Below the pieces are notes generated by a model. The model saw only the letters and a list, made by a program, of their open reading frames with translations, was not told the origin of the DNA and searched no databases. Position numbers and translations under genes: made by a program. A DNA stretch of 64,000 nucleotides. It comes from an uncultured Schlesneria sp. GTDB lineage: Bacteria > Planctomycetota > Planctomycetia > Planctomycetales > Planctomycetaceae. Positions 8,251 through 17,762 of this stretch are shown here, piece by piece; the first letter of the stretch is position 1, and each line of letters begins with the position of its first letter. The stretch is taken from positions 1-64,000 of the forward strand of contig CAIVEI010000171.1 in the NCBI GenBank assembly GCA_903904835.1, written 5' to 3'.

Positions 8251-10142
8251 GTTTCTGTGACGGCTTCTTTCTCGTGAGTGAAGCCCACCGTTCGATCAGC
8301 CCACGGTGGACAATCGGCCTCGAAGACCATCCGCTGTTTTGTCAGCGGATGGGTGAATCCGATGCGTTGAGCGAGCAAACAAAGCTGTGGCTCGTCAATC
8401 GAAACAGTCTGTGTGTCACCTACAACGTCCCCTTGCTTGTAGGTTGCGTCCCCACAAATGGGGTGACCCAAATGCCACAGATGCACACGGATCTGATTCG
8501 TCCGTCCTGTGTGAGGGATCACTTCCAAAAGCGACGTGCCGTCAGGGAAGCGTTCGAGGACCAGGAATTCCGTATCTGCGGGCTGGCCTTGTTCAAGATC
8601 GATCTGACGCGAGCCCGCCTGGCCGGGTTCGTCACTGATGGGAAGGGTGCAGCGAAACGTATCATTCAGCGGATGACCATGGACACGAGCGAGGTATCTC
8701 TTTTCGATACCGTCATTGCCGCTCAGTTCAAACTGTCGCTGAAGGATCGTCGCGAAGTGCCTTGTGCGGGCAAACAGCATCAGTCCGGACGTATTGGCGT
8801 CCAGGCGATGTGCGGGGCGTGGACTTTGCGGTGAATAGACCTGGCTCAAAAGATACTGAAGCGTATTTCGGTTGAATCGGCCACAAGGATGAATGGGAAG
8901 TGGTGCCGGTTTGTGGACAACGATCACTGCTTCATCTTCGTAGACAATTCGAATATCCACGTTGACATCGGGTTCGCAGGTGCCAGGCAGAACGTGAAGA
9001 TATTGCTCACCAGCACGAACGATCTGTTGAGCGGCAACGGCTTCGGTTTCGTTGTTTCGAGTTCGCTTTCCTCGGGCTAATCTTCGGAGCTGGGAAGCGG
9101 CCGTCCGTTTTCTGATTCGGCCCTCATCGCACGCGCGCTGCCACTCATCACGAGGAATCTGTCCCAGAATTCCGCTCAAAAAATCAATGAGCGAGCGGCC
9201 ATCGAATTCGGCGGAGACATTGATTGGCCGTTCATTTTCATAGGGTTGACTTCCGGGCAAAGGCGCTACAATTTTCCGAAGGGCCTCATGACGTTGAACG
9301 AGAATACGTGATTGTTGCTCTTGTGAAGTGACAAAGCAGTACGGACAGGATTGGGCCTCAACGAATCGTTCATCTTGCTGTTCTTCGGGGCTGAGAGGTG
9401 TCTGACAGACGTAGCACTGTGTCATTTCCGACTCATGCAGAGAGGGATCGACACCGACTCGCTGGTCAAAGACAAAGCATTCGCCGTTGTAATGGGCCGA
9501 GCCACATTCTTCGAAATACTTGAGAATCCCGCCATCGAGCTGAAAAATATTGTCATATCCTTCCCGTTCCATAAACGGTCCTGCCTTTTCACACCGGATA
9601 CCTCCGGTACAAAACATGACAATTGGCTGGTGCTTGAGTGTTTCCGGCAATGTGCGTACAGCGTCAGGGAATTGGCGAAAGTGATCGATATCAAGCGTTA
9701 AGGCGTTCTCAAATGTTCCGAGTTGGATTTCGTAATCGTTTCGAGTATCGAGCAATGTGATTGGTCGCCCCTCGTCGAGCCACTTCTTCAGCTCGTGTGC
9801 TGAAAGCTTGGGGGCTGGACGGTTGACGGGATCAATCCCCTCAACACCGAAGGCGATGATCTCTTTTTTGATTTTGACAAGCATGCGACGAAACGGTTGA
9901 TCCGAACTTTGGCTCACTTTGGGTTCAAGTTCTTCTAAGCCCGGAACCGAGCGTAGTTCGTTCAGCAGCAAATCAATTTCCGGTTGATCACCTGCAACGA
10001 AAAGATTGATTCCTTCCGTACTGAGCAGGATTGTCCCCTTCAATTTCCAGGCTTTACACCGATCGGCAAGCCGCTCTCGCAATGGCTTGAGTCCCGTCAG
10101 GGTGGCGAACTTGTAAGCGGCGATATTGGTGATACTTGTCAT
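8202..10142 (-). CDS. Fusion of TrhO-type tRNA U34 hydroxylase (rhodanese) and RluA-family pseudouridine synthase
   Basis: 646-aa two-domain protein. Residues 1 to about 300 match the TrhO/YceA family, which hydroxylates U34 on the way to cmo5U/mo5U: an N-terminal ferredoxin-like part, a rhodanese domain with catalytic Cys in 'VMFCTGGIRCEKAG' (about 176) and a Cys-rich C-terminal part ('CYVCQTPLS', 'CPYCF'). Residues about 320-620 form an RluA-type synthase with catalytic Asp in 'PAHRLDANTSGLMLF' (about 445), plus 'HTGRTNQIRVHL'. The reading frame is continuous, so the fusion is real in this sequence. The 3' end overlaps htrA tail to tail. Whether both halves act on the same tRNA is unknown. 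Confidence 0.9.
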   Translation of the reverse strand: MTSITNIAAYKFATLTGLKPLRERLADRCKAWKLKGTILLSTEGINLFVAGDQPEIDLLLNELRSVPGLEELEPKVSQSSDQPFRRMLVKIKKEIIAFGVEGIDPVNRPAPKLSAHELKKWLDEGRPITLLDTRNDYEIQLGTFENALTLDIDHFRQFPDAVRTLPETLKHQPIVMFCTGGIRCEKAGPFMEREGYDNIFQLDGGILKYFEECGSAHYNGECFVFDQRVGVDPSLHESEMTQCYVCQTPLSPEEQQDERFVEAQSCPYCFVTSQEQQSRILVQRHEALRKIVAPLPGSQPYENERPINVSAEFDGRSLIDFLSGILGQIPRDEWQRACDEGRIRKRTAASQLRRLARGKRTRNNETEAVAAQQIVRAGEQYLHVLPGTCEPDVNVDIRIVYEDEAVIVVHKPAPLPIHPCGRFNRNTLQYLLSQVYSPQSPRPAHRLDANTSGLMLFARTRHFATILQRQFELSGNDGIEKRYLARVHGHPLNDTFRCTLPISDEPGQAGSRQIDLEQGQPADTEFLVLERFPDGTSLLEVIPHTGRTNQIRVHLWHLGHPICGDATYKQGDVVGDTQTVSIDEPQLCLLAQRIGFTHPLTKQRMVFEADCPPWADRTVGFTHEKEAVTETQFPSDAVRGADDIGR

Positions 10143-10484
10143 AAGTTTGAACTAAAAAATGTCGGTTTTCGTGATCGGATTAAAGTTGGCCGGGAGTCAA
10201 AATTTGACGATTACGGGATCTCATCCGCTTGAGCTACGGGTGGTGGTCCGAGTGTAACGGAAGTGCCGAAGAATCAGCACGTCTCCGACCGTACGATTGA
10301 GTGAACGGGTGAAACGTAGTGGCCATTGATGCCCGTCTTTTCCCGATTGACTGGAACCGAACGCTTCGAAGAAATGCCCTCTCTTAAACGGGGGGCTATT
10401 GGGAAGACTGCCTCCGACGATTGCGCTTGCTCGCGTGCCGAGGACGGTAAATTGTTGAAAAGTGAGAGATTCTGGGGAGGAACT
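10143..10484. other. Intergenic region between divergent genes
   Basis: Divergent spacer of about 340 bp. It holds a small palindrome (gtcaaa-a-tttgac near 10197) and, on the minus strand, a short stretch resembling a tRNA D-arm, which I rejected as a tRNA gene. A GGGGAGGA ribosome site lies at the right end, before GTG 10485. Confidence 0.5.
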
Positions 10485-12431
10485 GTGCCAAACAGCAGCC
10501 GGCCGAAACTGGTCAGGAACACACTGATCTTCGGCGCCTTGACGGTATTGTTGCATACACATGAGATTTTCGCCCAGATTCAGAATCCACCGGTTTTGCA
10601 ACAGCAAACTTCGGCTTCCGAAATTCAAGCTGTTGCAGATACGACTGACGCCGCAACACCACAAACTGATCCGTTCTCGGAATTGCTTGATCGCGCGATC
10701 GAGATCACGAGCAAACGGATGCTTACGGCAAATGCACATTCGCCGTGGCAAATCTTCCATAATATTCTTGCCCTGCGTCAAGACACCGTATTGAGACTGG
10801 GCGATCAGAAGGTTAATGCCATTGAATGGCTCGCAACGACCGAGCCTCAATTCGACAAACAGCCCTGGTTGTTGTTGACGAAACACGGCGCAAAGTTTCA
10901 TTCCTACACGCGTATCTATGCGTTTGAAGGACACCCGTCGCAGTTCCTGGCCTTGCTCTCTCATTCGAACCTGCCAATGGACTATCAGTTCCATGTCCAG
11001 GGTAAAGTTGTCACGCTCACTGATCTGGTGAACAACTCGATGAAAGAAGTGAATACTGCGGAAGAGGTCACCTGGGTGTTGTGGGCCTTACAACATTTTC
11101 TCAAACCAGATGCGGTCTGGGTCAATCAGCTCAATGAGACATGGAGCATCGAACGGCTTGTCCAGATGGAAACAAGTGCCCCAGTTGTGGGAGCTCCTTG
11201 TGGCGGTAACCATCGCCTCTTTGCGTTGACAAAAGCACGTGACAAATATCTGGCAAGTGGCGGTCAATTACGCGGTGTCTGGTATCTGGCCGACCAAAAG
11301 ATCAAGCAACATATTGAGATTGCTCGTTCGCTTCAAAATCCTGACGGATCATTTTCCAATGAGTTTTACAAAGGCCCCGGTCACACAGCCGACGTCAACA
11401 AGCGGTTTAATACGACCGGACACACGATGGAGTTTCTGTCGGTAGGCCTGCCCAAAGAACGGTTAAACGAAACATGGGTTCGGAATGCCGTTTGGATGCT
11501 GTCGCGCGAGTTGATCATTAACCGCGATACCAAAATTGATTGTGGTCCATTGTTCCATTCGTTGGATGCATTGATTCTTTACCGGGACCGGATTCGTCAG
11601 AAATCTCCGTCAACGGATGATGTTGCACCTCCTGCATCACTCGCACAACAGAAGCCGGCCGAGAATCAAGTGCCGGTGGCGAAGGTGGAGGTCAATCCGA
11701 AAGAGACAACGCGACCGGTTCCTGTCGCGCCATCGATCGCTCAAAAACCAATTGAAGAAAAGCCGGGTGCTCCTGAACTGCGAGCAGTACCAATCCCAAT
11801 TCAGGAATCGAAACCCATTCCGGTAACCAAACCCGTTCCGGTAACCAACCCTGCTCCAGTACCCAACCCTGTTGCAGTACCCAAACCCATTCCACTACCC
11901 AAACCTGCTCCAGTGTCGCTGCCGATCCCCGATCCGATAGTCATTCCTGAATCGAAGCCCGATCAGCCCGTGCTCGAACCACCAGCATTGCCGACGCCGA
12001 TGCCCACCCCGCAGGCGTACATACCGAAAACAAGAATGCCGAAGGCCGAATCAACAAGCACCAGGCATGCTTCGGCGCCAAAAGCTGCTTTACCAAAAAT
12101 TGATCCTGCGAAGCTCGCGAACATCGGTCAACTCGCTCCGTCGGCAATTCGGTCCGAGGCTCCGGTGAAGATCGCTCGACGCGAGACGACATCGGGTGCC
12201 CCTTCTGAATTGCTGCCCGATCTTTCTGCCACACCGCTGGCCTCGTCGGAAGCTCCAATTCCCATACCGGACATAGAACCTGAACCGCTCCCGGTTCCCG
12301 CTAAAACTCAGGCCGATGAAAACAAGACTGAAACCCCCACCAGGAAAAGTACGCCACTGCCAACGATTCTGCCAGAAGTTGAAGCGGTACACGATCAACC
12401 TGCGTCGGCGCTTGATCACGCGAACCGATGA
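10485..12431 (+). CDS. Secreted alpha/alpha-toroid-like protein with Pro-rich repetitive tail
   Basis: 648 aa, function unknown. The N-terminal segment 'LVRNTLIFGALTVLLHTHEI' is a signal peptide or anchor. The middle (about residues 60-340) contains 'GDQKVNAIEWLATTEPQFD', 'NPDGSFSNEF' and 'FNTTGHTMEFL', recalling terpenoid-cyclase/prenyltransferase-like toroids, but no DxDD catalytic motif is evident. From about 380 on it is Pro-rich, including six tandem hexapeptide units. The track starts at ATG 10326; GTG 10485 is preferred because GGGGAGGA lies 4 nt upstream and it gives a clean signal peptide. A convergent terminator follows. Confidence 0.65.
   Translation: MPNSSRPKLVRNTLIFGALTVLLHTHEIFAQIQNPPVLQQQTSASEIQAVADTTDAATPQTDPFSELLDRAIEITSKRMLTANAHSPWQIFHNILALRQDTVLRLGDQKVNAIEWLATTEPQFDKQPWLLLTKHGAKFHSYTRIYAFEGHPSQFLALLSHSNLPMDYQFHVQGKVVTLTDLVNNSMKEVNTAEEVTWVLWALQHFLKPDAVWVNQLNETWSIERLVQMETSAPVVGAPCGGNHRLFALTKARDKYLASGGQLRGVWYLADQKIKQHIEIARSLQNPDGSFSNEFYKGPGHTADVNKRFNTTGHTMEFLSVGLPKERLNETWVRNAVWMLSRELIINRDTKIDCGPLFHSLDALILYRDRIRQKSPSTDDVAPPASLAQQKPAENQVPVAKVEVNPKETTRPVPVAPSIAQKPIEEKPGAPELRAVPIPIQESKPIPVTKPVPVTNPAPVPNPVAVPKPIPLPKPAPVSLPIPDPIVIPESKPDQPVLEPPALPTPMPTPQAYIPKTRMPKAESTSTRHASAPKAALPKIDPAKLANIGQLAPSAIRSEAPVKIARRETTSGAPSELLPDLSATPLASSEAPIPIPDIEPEPLPVPAKTQADENKTETPTRKSTPLPTILPEVEAVHDQPASALDHANR
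11820..11927 (+). repeat. Six tandem 18-bp coding repeats (Pro-rich hexapeptide)
   Basis: Units such as 'ccggtaaccaaacccgtt' and 'ccggtaaccaaccctgct' are repeated head to tail, encoding PVTKPV, PVTNPA, PVPNPV, AVPKPI, PLPKPA and PVSLPI. This is an in-frame minisatellite likely to vary in copy number and to form an extended polyproline spacer. Confidence 0.85.
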
Positions 12432-12469
12432 GTTGAATCGACTGCGGGTCATCTGAATTAAAAATCTTC

Positions 12470-12510
12470 GCCGACAGACCGCCCGGGATCTCCCCTGGCG
12501 GTCTGTCGGC
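12470..12510. terminator. Bidirectional intrinsic terminator
   Basis: Perfect 14-bp stem GCCGACAGACCGCC / GGCGGTCTGTCGGC with a 13-nt loop. TTTA follows on the plus strand and a T-rich run (gaagattttt) on the minus strand. It sits between the convergent 10485-12431 gene and truB, as expected for a shared terminator. Confidence 0.9.
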
Positions 12511-12529
12511 TTTATCACATAAAGCGGAA

Positions 12530-13438
12530 TTAGTCCGGGAACACGATACGCGGGTGCAGCCGATGTGCGACGGAGTCAAGTTCACCAATTCCGATCAGTG
12601 AGCCATCAGGACCAACAAGTGCGGTTCGATGTTCGACTGGGTCATGAGTGGAAGCAAGATGACCATCGGTTAATCGAGAAACGTCACCGATGCTTTGACC
12701 CCGCCTGACGGCAATGACCTCATCGGCTGACAGGTGGCGTTGACGAAGATGCGACACAATCGTGAGTGCGGGCTGCAATACATCATTGATTGATGCGGGG
12801 CTTAAACGATCCAGAGAAACGGCGTCCGAAACGTCAAACGGTCCGACGCCAAGTCGTCTCAGTTGAGTCATGATCGCACCACAACCCAGGCGAGAACCCA
12901 AATCGCGGCCAATCGACCTCACGTAAGTTCCACTACCACATTCGATTTCTAATTCAAATTCGGGGAGACTGAATTGCGTGATCCGTATCGAGAAAATCTC
13001 AACCGGACGCGAAGCCAAGTCAACGGTCTCACCACGACGAGCCAGATCGTAAGCGCGTTGCCCCTGAACATGGATGGCGGAAAATTGCGGTGGAACCTGT
13101 TCAACACGGCCCGTAAATTCAGAGAGCAAACCGGCAATGTGATCCCATGTCACGTGTTTCCAGTCGCCCCCCTCCGCAACAATCCCGGTGTTGTCGTCCG
13201 TATCGCTGGTTTGACCGAGTAAGAATCGACCGAGATATCGCTTGCGCCCCTCTTGTGCCAGGCTGACGAGCCTGGTTGCATGCCCCACGCAAACCACGAG
13301 TACGCCCGTCGCCAGCGGATCGAGTGTTCCCGCGTGGCCAACCTTGGCAGGACGGACGATTCGAACGATTTGGTTAACGACATCGCGCGATGTCACGCCC
13401 GCAGGCTTATCGACATTGAGAACTCCGCAAAGGGTCAT
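12530..13438 (-). CDS. truB: tRNA pseudouridine55 synthase
   Basis: 302-aa enzyme that converts U55 in the T-loop of tRNAs to pseudouridine. The N-terminus 'GVLNVDKPAGVTSRDVVNQI' and catalytic motif 'HAGTLDPLATGVLVV' (Asp about residue 41) are canonical; 'RKRYLGRFLLGQTSDTDDNTG' and the 'GSGTYVRSIGRDLG' segment are also typical. The C-terminal part is a short PUA-like extension. The start at ATG 13438 matches family length. Transcription ends at the shared hairpin 12470-12510. Confidence 0.96.
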   Translation of the reverse strand: MTLCGVLNVDKPAGVTSRDVVNQIVRIVRPAKVGHAGTLDPLATGVLVVCVGHATRLVSLAQEGRKRYLGRFLLGQTSDTDDNTGIVAEGGDWKHVTWDHIAGLLSEFTGRVEQVPPQFSAIHVQGQRAYDLARRGETVDLASRPVEIFSIRITQFSLPEFELEIECGSGTYVRSIGRDLGSRLGCGAIMTQLRRLGVGPFDVSDAVSLDRLSPASINDVLQPALTIVSHLRQRHLSADEVIAVRRGQSIGDVSRLTDGHLASTHDPVEHRTALVGPDGSLIGIGELDSVAHRLHPRIVFPD

Positions 13439-13741
13439 AGACGTCTTCTGTACGTGTGATCTGGCGAATTTTTGACAGAGCGTAGCGTCCGCCCGAGAGA
13501 TTGGTCAATTTACCTTGCCAAAGCAGCGGTTCTTGTGATCCACTTCGGGCTCAGAAACGTTAGTACCTGACCGGTTCTCGGATTGGTGGAGAAATTTCTG
13601 GTCAATAGCGACGCTTGATCAAGGCCACCTTAATTTTTCAACACGTCGTCCAGTCGACTCGCCTTGAACCTGATGGGATGCAATACTACCCGGCTTTATA
13701 TCGTCGCCCGATGGAAGCGGTTCGCGATCAGAAAGTTCTCC

Positions 13742-16700
13742 ATGTCTGCATCGATTGATGTTTTGATGACGTCACTCGGACAACCGAGCGAGGGAACCGG
13801 TACGCGATTGTCCGATCTTTTTGAAGCGCAGGTCGATCTTCACCCCGATCAGATTGCAGTCGAGTGTGGTACTTCGCGAACGACGTATCGTGAACTCGAC
13901 GAGGCGGCCAACCAGTTAGCGAGGCATTTATGCTTGATGGGGGTCGGACCTGAGACATGTGTTGCCTTCTGGTTGCCACGTTCGACCGACGTCTATGTCG
14001 CTTTGCTGGGAATTCTGAAATCGGGAGCAGCTTACGTCCCATTAGATGCCGAATACCCTGTCGATCGAATCGCCTACATTCTGGAAAATTCCAAAAGTCA
14101 GATTGTGATTTCGACATCCGAATTTGCGAATCGACTTGTCGGATTTGACGGAACGATTATCAGATTGGACTCGGATGCACGCTCGATATCACAACAACTT
14201 TCGACGCGGCTACCGCTCGATGATCGAGAATTAGGCTCAACGAATCTCTGCTACGTCATTTACACATCCGGGTCGACCGGTAAACCAAAAGGAGTGCAGA
14301 TCGAGCATCGGAACGCGGTTCATCTTGTACAAACCGAGGCTGCAAGATTTGCGATTCGAGCCGATGACCGGGTTTATCAAGGTTTTTCGATTGCGTTCGA
14401 TGCATCGGTCGAGGAACTTTGGCTCGCATGGTGCGCTGGCGCAACACTTGTTGCCGCGACAGCCGAAATGGTTCACGCGGGACCTGACCTGCCGCGCATG
14501 TTGACAGAGTTGAGGATTACAGTTCTTTCCTGTGTCCCAACACTGCTTGCGATGATGGAAGGCGACCTGCCGACCGTTCGTCTTCTGATCGTCGGAGGTG
14601 AAGCCTGTTCGCACGATCTCATCACCAGGTGGTGCCAAGCGGGCCGAAGGATGTTCAACACCTATGGACCGACTGAAGCAACGGTCATCGCCACATGGAC
14701 TGAATGTGACCCTGCAAAATCAGTCACGATCGGCGAGCCGTTGCCGGGTTACACCGCTTATGTCATGGACGAACAGGGACATCCGCTGCTACCAGGTGAA
14801 ACGGGTGAGTTGTATCTGGGTGGTGCAGGTCTTGCGCGAGGTTACATGGGTCGGGACGACCTGACTCTTGAACGCTTTGTGTTGATCAACCTGACACCCG
14901 ATGGCTCACCGGAACGACTTTATCGGTCTGGCGATCTGGCACGTTGGACAAACGACGGCCAATTGGAATTTCTTGGTCGAGCGGATGGGCAGATCAAACT
15001 GCGGGGATTTCGCGTCGAACTTTCCGAAATCGAATCAGCATTGATCCGCTGCCCAGGTGTCCTTGCGGCTGCCGTCACTGTACGTGAGGACGTTCCTGGG
15101 GTGCAGCAGTTGATTGCGTACCTCGTGCCTCGAACCGGTGCGGAAATTGACGAAGACGAATTGCGAATGACGCTACGTCAGTCTCTTCCCGTGTACATGA
15201 TTCCCTCGTTATTCGAGCCGATCGAATCGTTGCCGACGTTAACCAGCGGCAAGGTTGACCGTAAGCAATTGCCGGCACCTCGCGCACGACTGGCACGGCA
15301 AAAATCAACGGCGATCGATGTGACGAACAATTGGAAACCACGAGACGACTTCGAGGGACAACTTGCCATCGCGTGGAACGAGGTCTTTTCTGCTGTTGCC
15401 ATTGGACCTGACGAAGACTTCTTTGTCGACCTTGGCGGGCATTCACTGCTTGCGGCGCGGATGGTATCGTCTTTACGGAAGTTTCCTGAATTCGCCGACA
15501 TTTCGATGCTCGACGTCTATCGGTATCCGACGATCACGAAACTGGCTGACGCGTTACGCGACCGAAACCGAAGTTCAAACCAGGATGTATCAAATGCGAC
15601 GCCCGTCAAGCATCGTGTGATACGACGAGTTTCGTCCTTGCAACACGCTTTGTGCGGGGTCGTGCAATCGGTCGGCCTCTACTTCGTTGTCGGTTTCTTT
15701 TCACTTCAGTGGCTGGCTCCTTATTTGACCTACACGTTTTTGCTCGACCAGGGTCGTACTGGTCTTGAAGCCGTGTTTCTGTCGCTGATGACGTTAGTGC
15801 TGCTCTATCCGGTGATGCTGGCGCTCTCCGTTGCCGTCAAATGGACAGTGATCGGGCGGATGAAACCTGGGCGATATCCCCTTTGGGGGATTTACTTCTG
15901 CCGCTGGTGGTTCGTGCAATCGATTCGCAACATCGTGCCGACGAGCTATCTCACCGGAACACCACTGTTAACGTGTTATTACCGTCTGATGGGGGCAAAA
16001 ATCGGAGCCAACGTTTATCTTGGAAACGATGGTTGCCAGGCCTATGACCTGCTCTCGATTGGAGACGACAGTTGTCTGGGTGCCGATTCGCACTTCACAG
16101 GGGCAACGGTGGAGGATGGCTGGCTGATCCTCGGGCGAATTGACATCGGCCAACGCTGCTTTGTCGGAACGCGGACGGTTCTGTGTCCTGATTCGCGCTT
16201 GGAGGACGATGCCGAGCTTGATGATCTTTCGTTGCTGACGTCGAACACTTGCATTCCGCAGGGTGAATGCTGGAACGGTTCGCCGTCTCGTCGTATCGAA
16301 TGTGACGTGGTGTCGGAACCGAATCATGCTGCCGTAAGACCATCGTTTGGGCGTCGTTTAAGTTACGGCGTTTTGTACATCGTCGGCATCCTGATTTTCC
16401 CGCTGTTACCGATGGCGGCATTCTTTCCAGGCATGGCGGTGATGGCGCACCTGAACTACATCGACGAACATTATTCTTACCTGGTCCTATCGCCGCTTGT
16501 CGCTTTGTCGTTTGTCGTGCTCATCAGCCTTGAAATTGCTGCGGTCAAATGGCTGCTACTGGGCCGAGTCCAACCTGGTGCGTATCCATTGCATCACAGT
16601 TTCTATTACCGAAAATGGTTTGTCGACCGCCTGATGCACCTGAGTCTGGACGTGATTGGCCCTCTCTATTCAACGCTCTATCTAGCCCCGTGGTATCGGT

Positions 16701-17746
16701 TGCTCGGAGCCAGGATTGGACATCGGGCCGAAGTCTCGACCGCGTCGTTCGTCTCACCTGACTGCCTGACGATTGGCGATGAAAGTTTTGTTGCCGACTC
16801 GGTCTCGCTGGGAGCGGCACGCGTTCGCCATGGGGTGATGTTGATCGATCACACAACGATCGGTCAGCGGACATTCATTGGGAATAGTGCTCTGATTCCG
16901 ATCGGAGCGAACATCCCGGACAACAGCCTGATTGGCTGCCTGTCCATTCCGCCTGTAGTGCCGATGACAGACGGATCTTCGTGGCTCGGCTCTCCTTCGT
17001 TTTTCCTGCCTCAGCGACAAACTAATACCGACTTCAGCGAAGAAGAGACATTCCGACCGACGCCATGGTTATTGACGCAACGATTATTTATCGAGTTCTT
17101 TCGCATCACTTTGCCTTCAACGCTGTTTATCATTTTTACGAACATCCTGCTCTCGACCGTCTTGTTGATGCACCTTGACGGGATGCGCGTCGGGCAAATC
17201 GCAGCCATGTTTCCTCTACTTTATATGCTGACGGGGACGACCGCAGCCCTGTTAATGGTCGGTATCAAGTGGTTGCTGATGGGGCGATACCGTCCGAGTG
17301 AACGTCCGCTGTGGAGTCCCTTCGTCTGGCGGACGGAAGTGGTCACATCGCTTCTCGATAATTTCGCCTCGCCGTTTTTTCTCGATCTGCTGGCCGGTAC
17401 TCCGTATGTCTGCATGTTTTTCCGTTTGCTGGGTGCAAAAATCGGTCGCCGAGTCTATCTCGATACGACCGAACTCACCGAATTTGACCTCGTTCACATC
17501 GGTAATGATGTTGCGGTGAACCTCGATTGCACGCTGCAGACCCATCTGTTTGAAGATCGTGTGATGAAAATGGCGACTGTCAAAGTGGACGATAACTGCC
17601 ACCTCGGTGCCATGTCGCTGGTTTTGTATGATACCCATATCCGAGACGGCGCATCGGTCGGAGATTTGTCGCTGGTGATGAAGGGCGAAACGCTTCCGGC
17701 GAATTCTTCGTGGACCGGCATTCCGGGTCGGAAACTGGATTCTTGA
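13742..17746 (+). CDS. Pls/PosA-family non-ribosomal peptide synthetase with C-terminal membrane/hexapeptide modules
   Basis: 1,334 aa. The adenylation domain (about residues 25-530) has A3 'YTSGSTGKPKG' near 174, 'FNTYGPTEATV' and 'YRSGDLARW'. A peptidyl carrier follows with 'DLGGHSLLAARM' (Ser about 567). The C-terminal 750 residues alternate clusters of TM helices with three left-handed beta-helix segments (about 755-860, 985-1090, 1225-1330), the architecture of the NRPS terminal domain in epsilon-poly-lysine-synthetase-like proteins. There is no condensation or thioesterase domain, so the membrane modules should join or export an amino acid polymer or amide. ATG 13742 is chosen as nearest the conserved core; in-frame ATG 13673 is possible. 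A LigD-like gene follows after 16 bp. Confidence 0.88.
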   Translation: MSASIDVLMTSLGQPSEGTGTRLSDLFEAQVDLHPDQIAVECGTSRTTYRELDEAANQLARHLCLMGVGPETCVAFWLPRSTDVYVALLGILKSGAAYVPLDAEYPVDRIAYILENSKSQIVISTSEFANRLVGFDGTIIRLDSDARSISQQLSTRLPLDDRELGSTNLCYVIYTSGSTGKPKGVQIEHRNAVHLVQTEAARFAIRADDRVYQGFSIAFDASVEELWLAWCAGATLVAATAEMVHAGPDLPRMLTELRITVLSCVPTLLAMMEGDLPTVRLLIVGGEACSHDLITRWCQAGRRMFNTYGPTEATVIATWTECDPAKSVTIGEPLPGYTAYVMDEQGHPLLPGETGELYLGGAGLARGYMGRDDLTLERFVLINLTPDGSPERLYRSGDLARWTNDGQLEFLGRADGQIKLRGFRVELSEIESALIRCPGVLAAAVTVREDVPGVQQLIAYLVPRTGAEIDEDELRMTLRQSLPVYMIPSLFEPIESLPTLTSGKVDRKQLPAPRARLARQKSTAIDVTNNWKPRDDFEGQLAIAWNEVFSAVAIGPDEDFFVDLGGHSLLAARMVSSLRKFPEFADISMLDVYRYPTITKLADALRDRNRSSNQDVSNATPVKHRVIRRVSSLQHALCGVVQSVGLYFVVGFFSLQWLAPYLTYTFLLDQGRTGLEAVFLSLMTLVLLYPVMLALSVAVKWTVIGRMKPGRYPLWGIYFCRWWFVQSIRNIVPTSYLTGTPLLTCYYRLMGAKIGANVYLGNDGCQAYDLLSIGDDSCLGADSHFTGATVEDGWLILGRIDIGQRCFVGTRTVLCPDSRLEDDAELDDLSLLTSNTCIPQGECWNGSPSRRIECDVVSEPNHAAVRPSFGRRLSYGVLYIVGILIFPLLPMAAFFPGMAVMAHLNYIDEHYSYLVLSPLVALSFVVLISLEIAAVKWLLLGRVQPGAYPLHHSFYYRKWFVDRLMHLSLDVIGPLYSTLYLAPWYRLLGARIGHRAEVSTASFVSPDCLTIGDESFVADSVSLGAARVRHGVMLIDHTTIGQRTFIGNSALIPIGANIPDNSLIGCLSIPPVVPMTDGSSWLGSPSFFLPQRQTNTDFSEEETFRPTPWLLTQRLFIEFFRITLPSTLFIIFTNILLSTVLLMHLDGMRVGQIAAMFPLLYMLTGTTAALLMVGIKWLLMGRYRPSERPLWSPFVWRTEVVTSLLDNFASPFFLDLLAGTPYVCMFFRLLGAKIGRRVYLDTTELTEFDLVHIGNDVAVNLDCTLQTHLFEDRVMKMATVKVDDNCHLGAMSLVLYDTHIRDGASVGDLSLVMKGETLPANSSWTGIPGRKLDS

Positions 17747-17762
17747 TCGCAGGTGAAAGCGA

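Noticed and set aside
10190-10250. tRNA-like 5' half on the minus strand (GTAGCTCAAGCGGATGAGAT)
   Set aside because: A D-arm-like stretch is visible but there is no matching anticodon stem, T-loop (GGTTCGA) or acceptor stem nearby. At most a decayed fragment.
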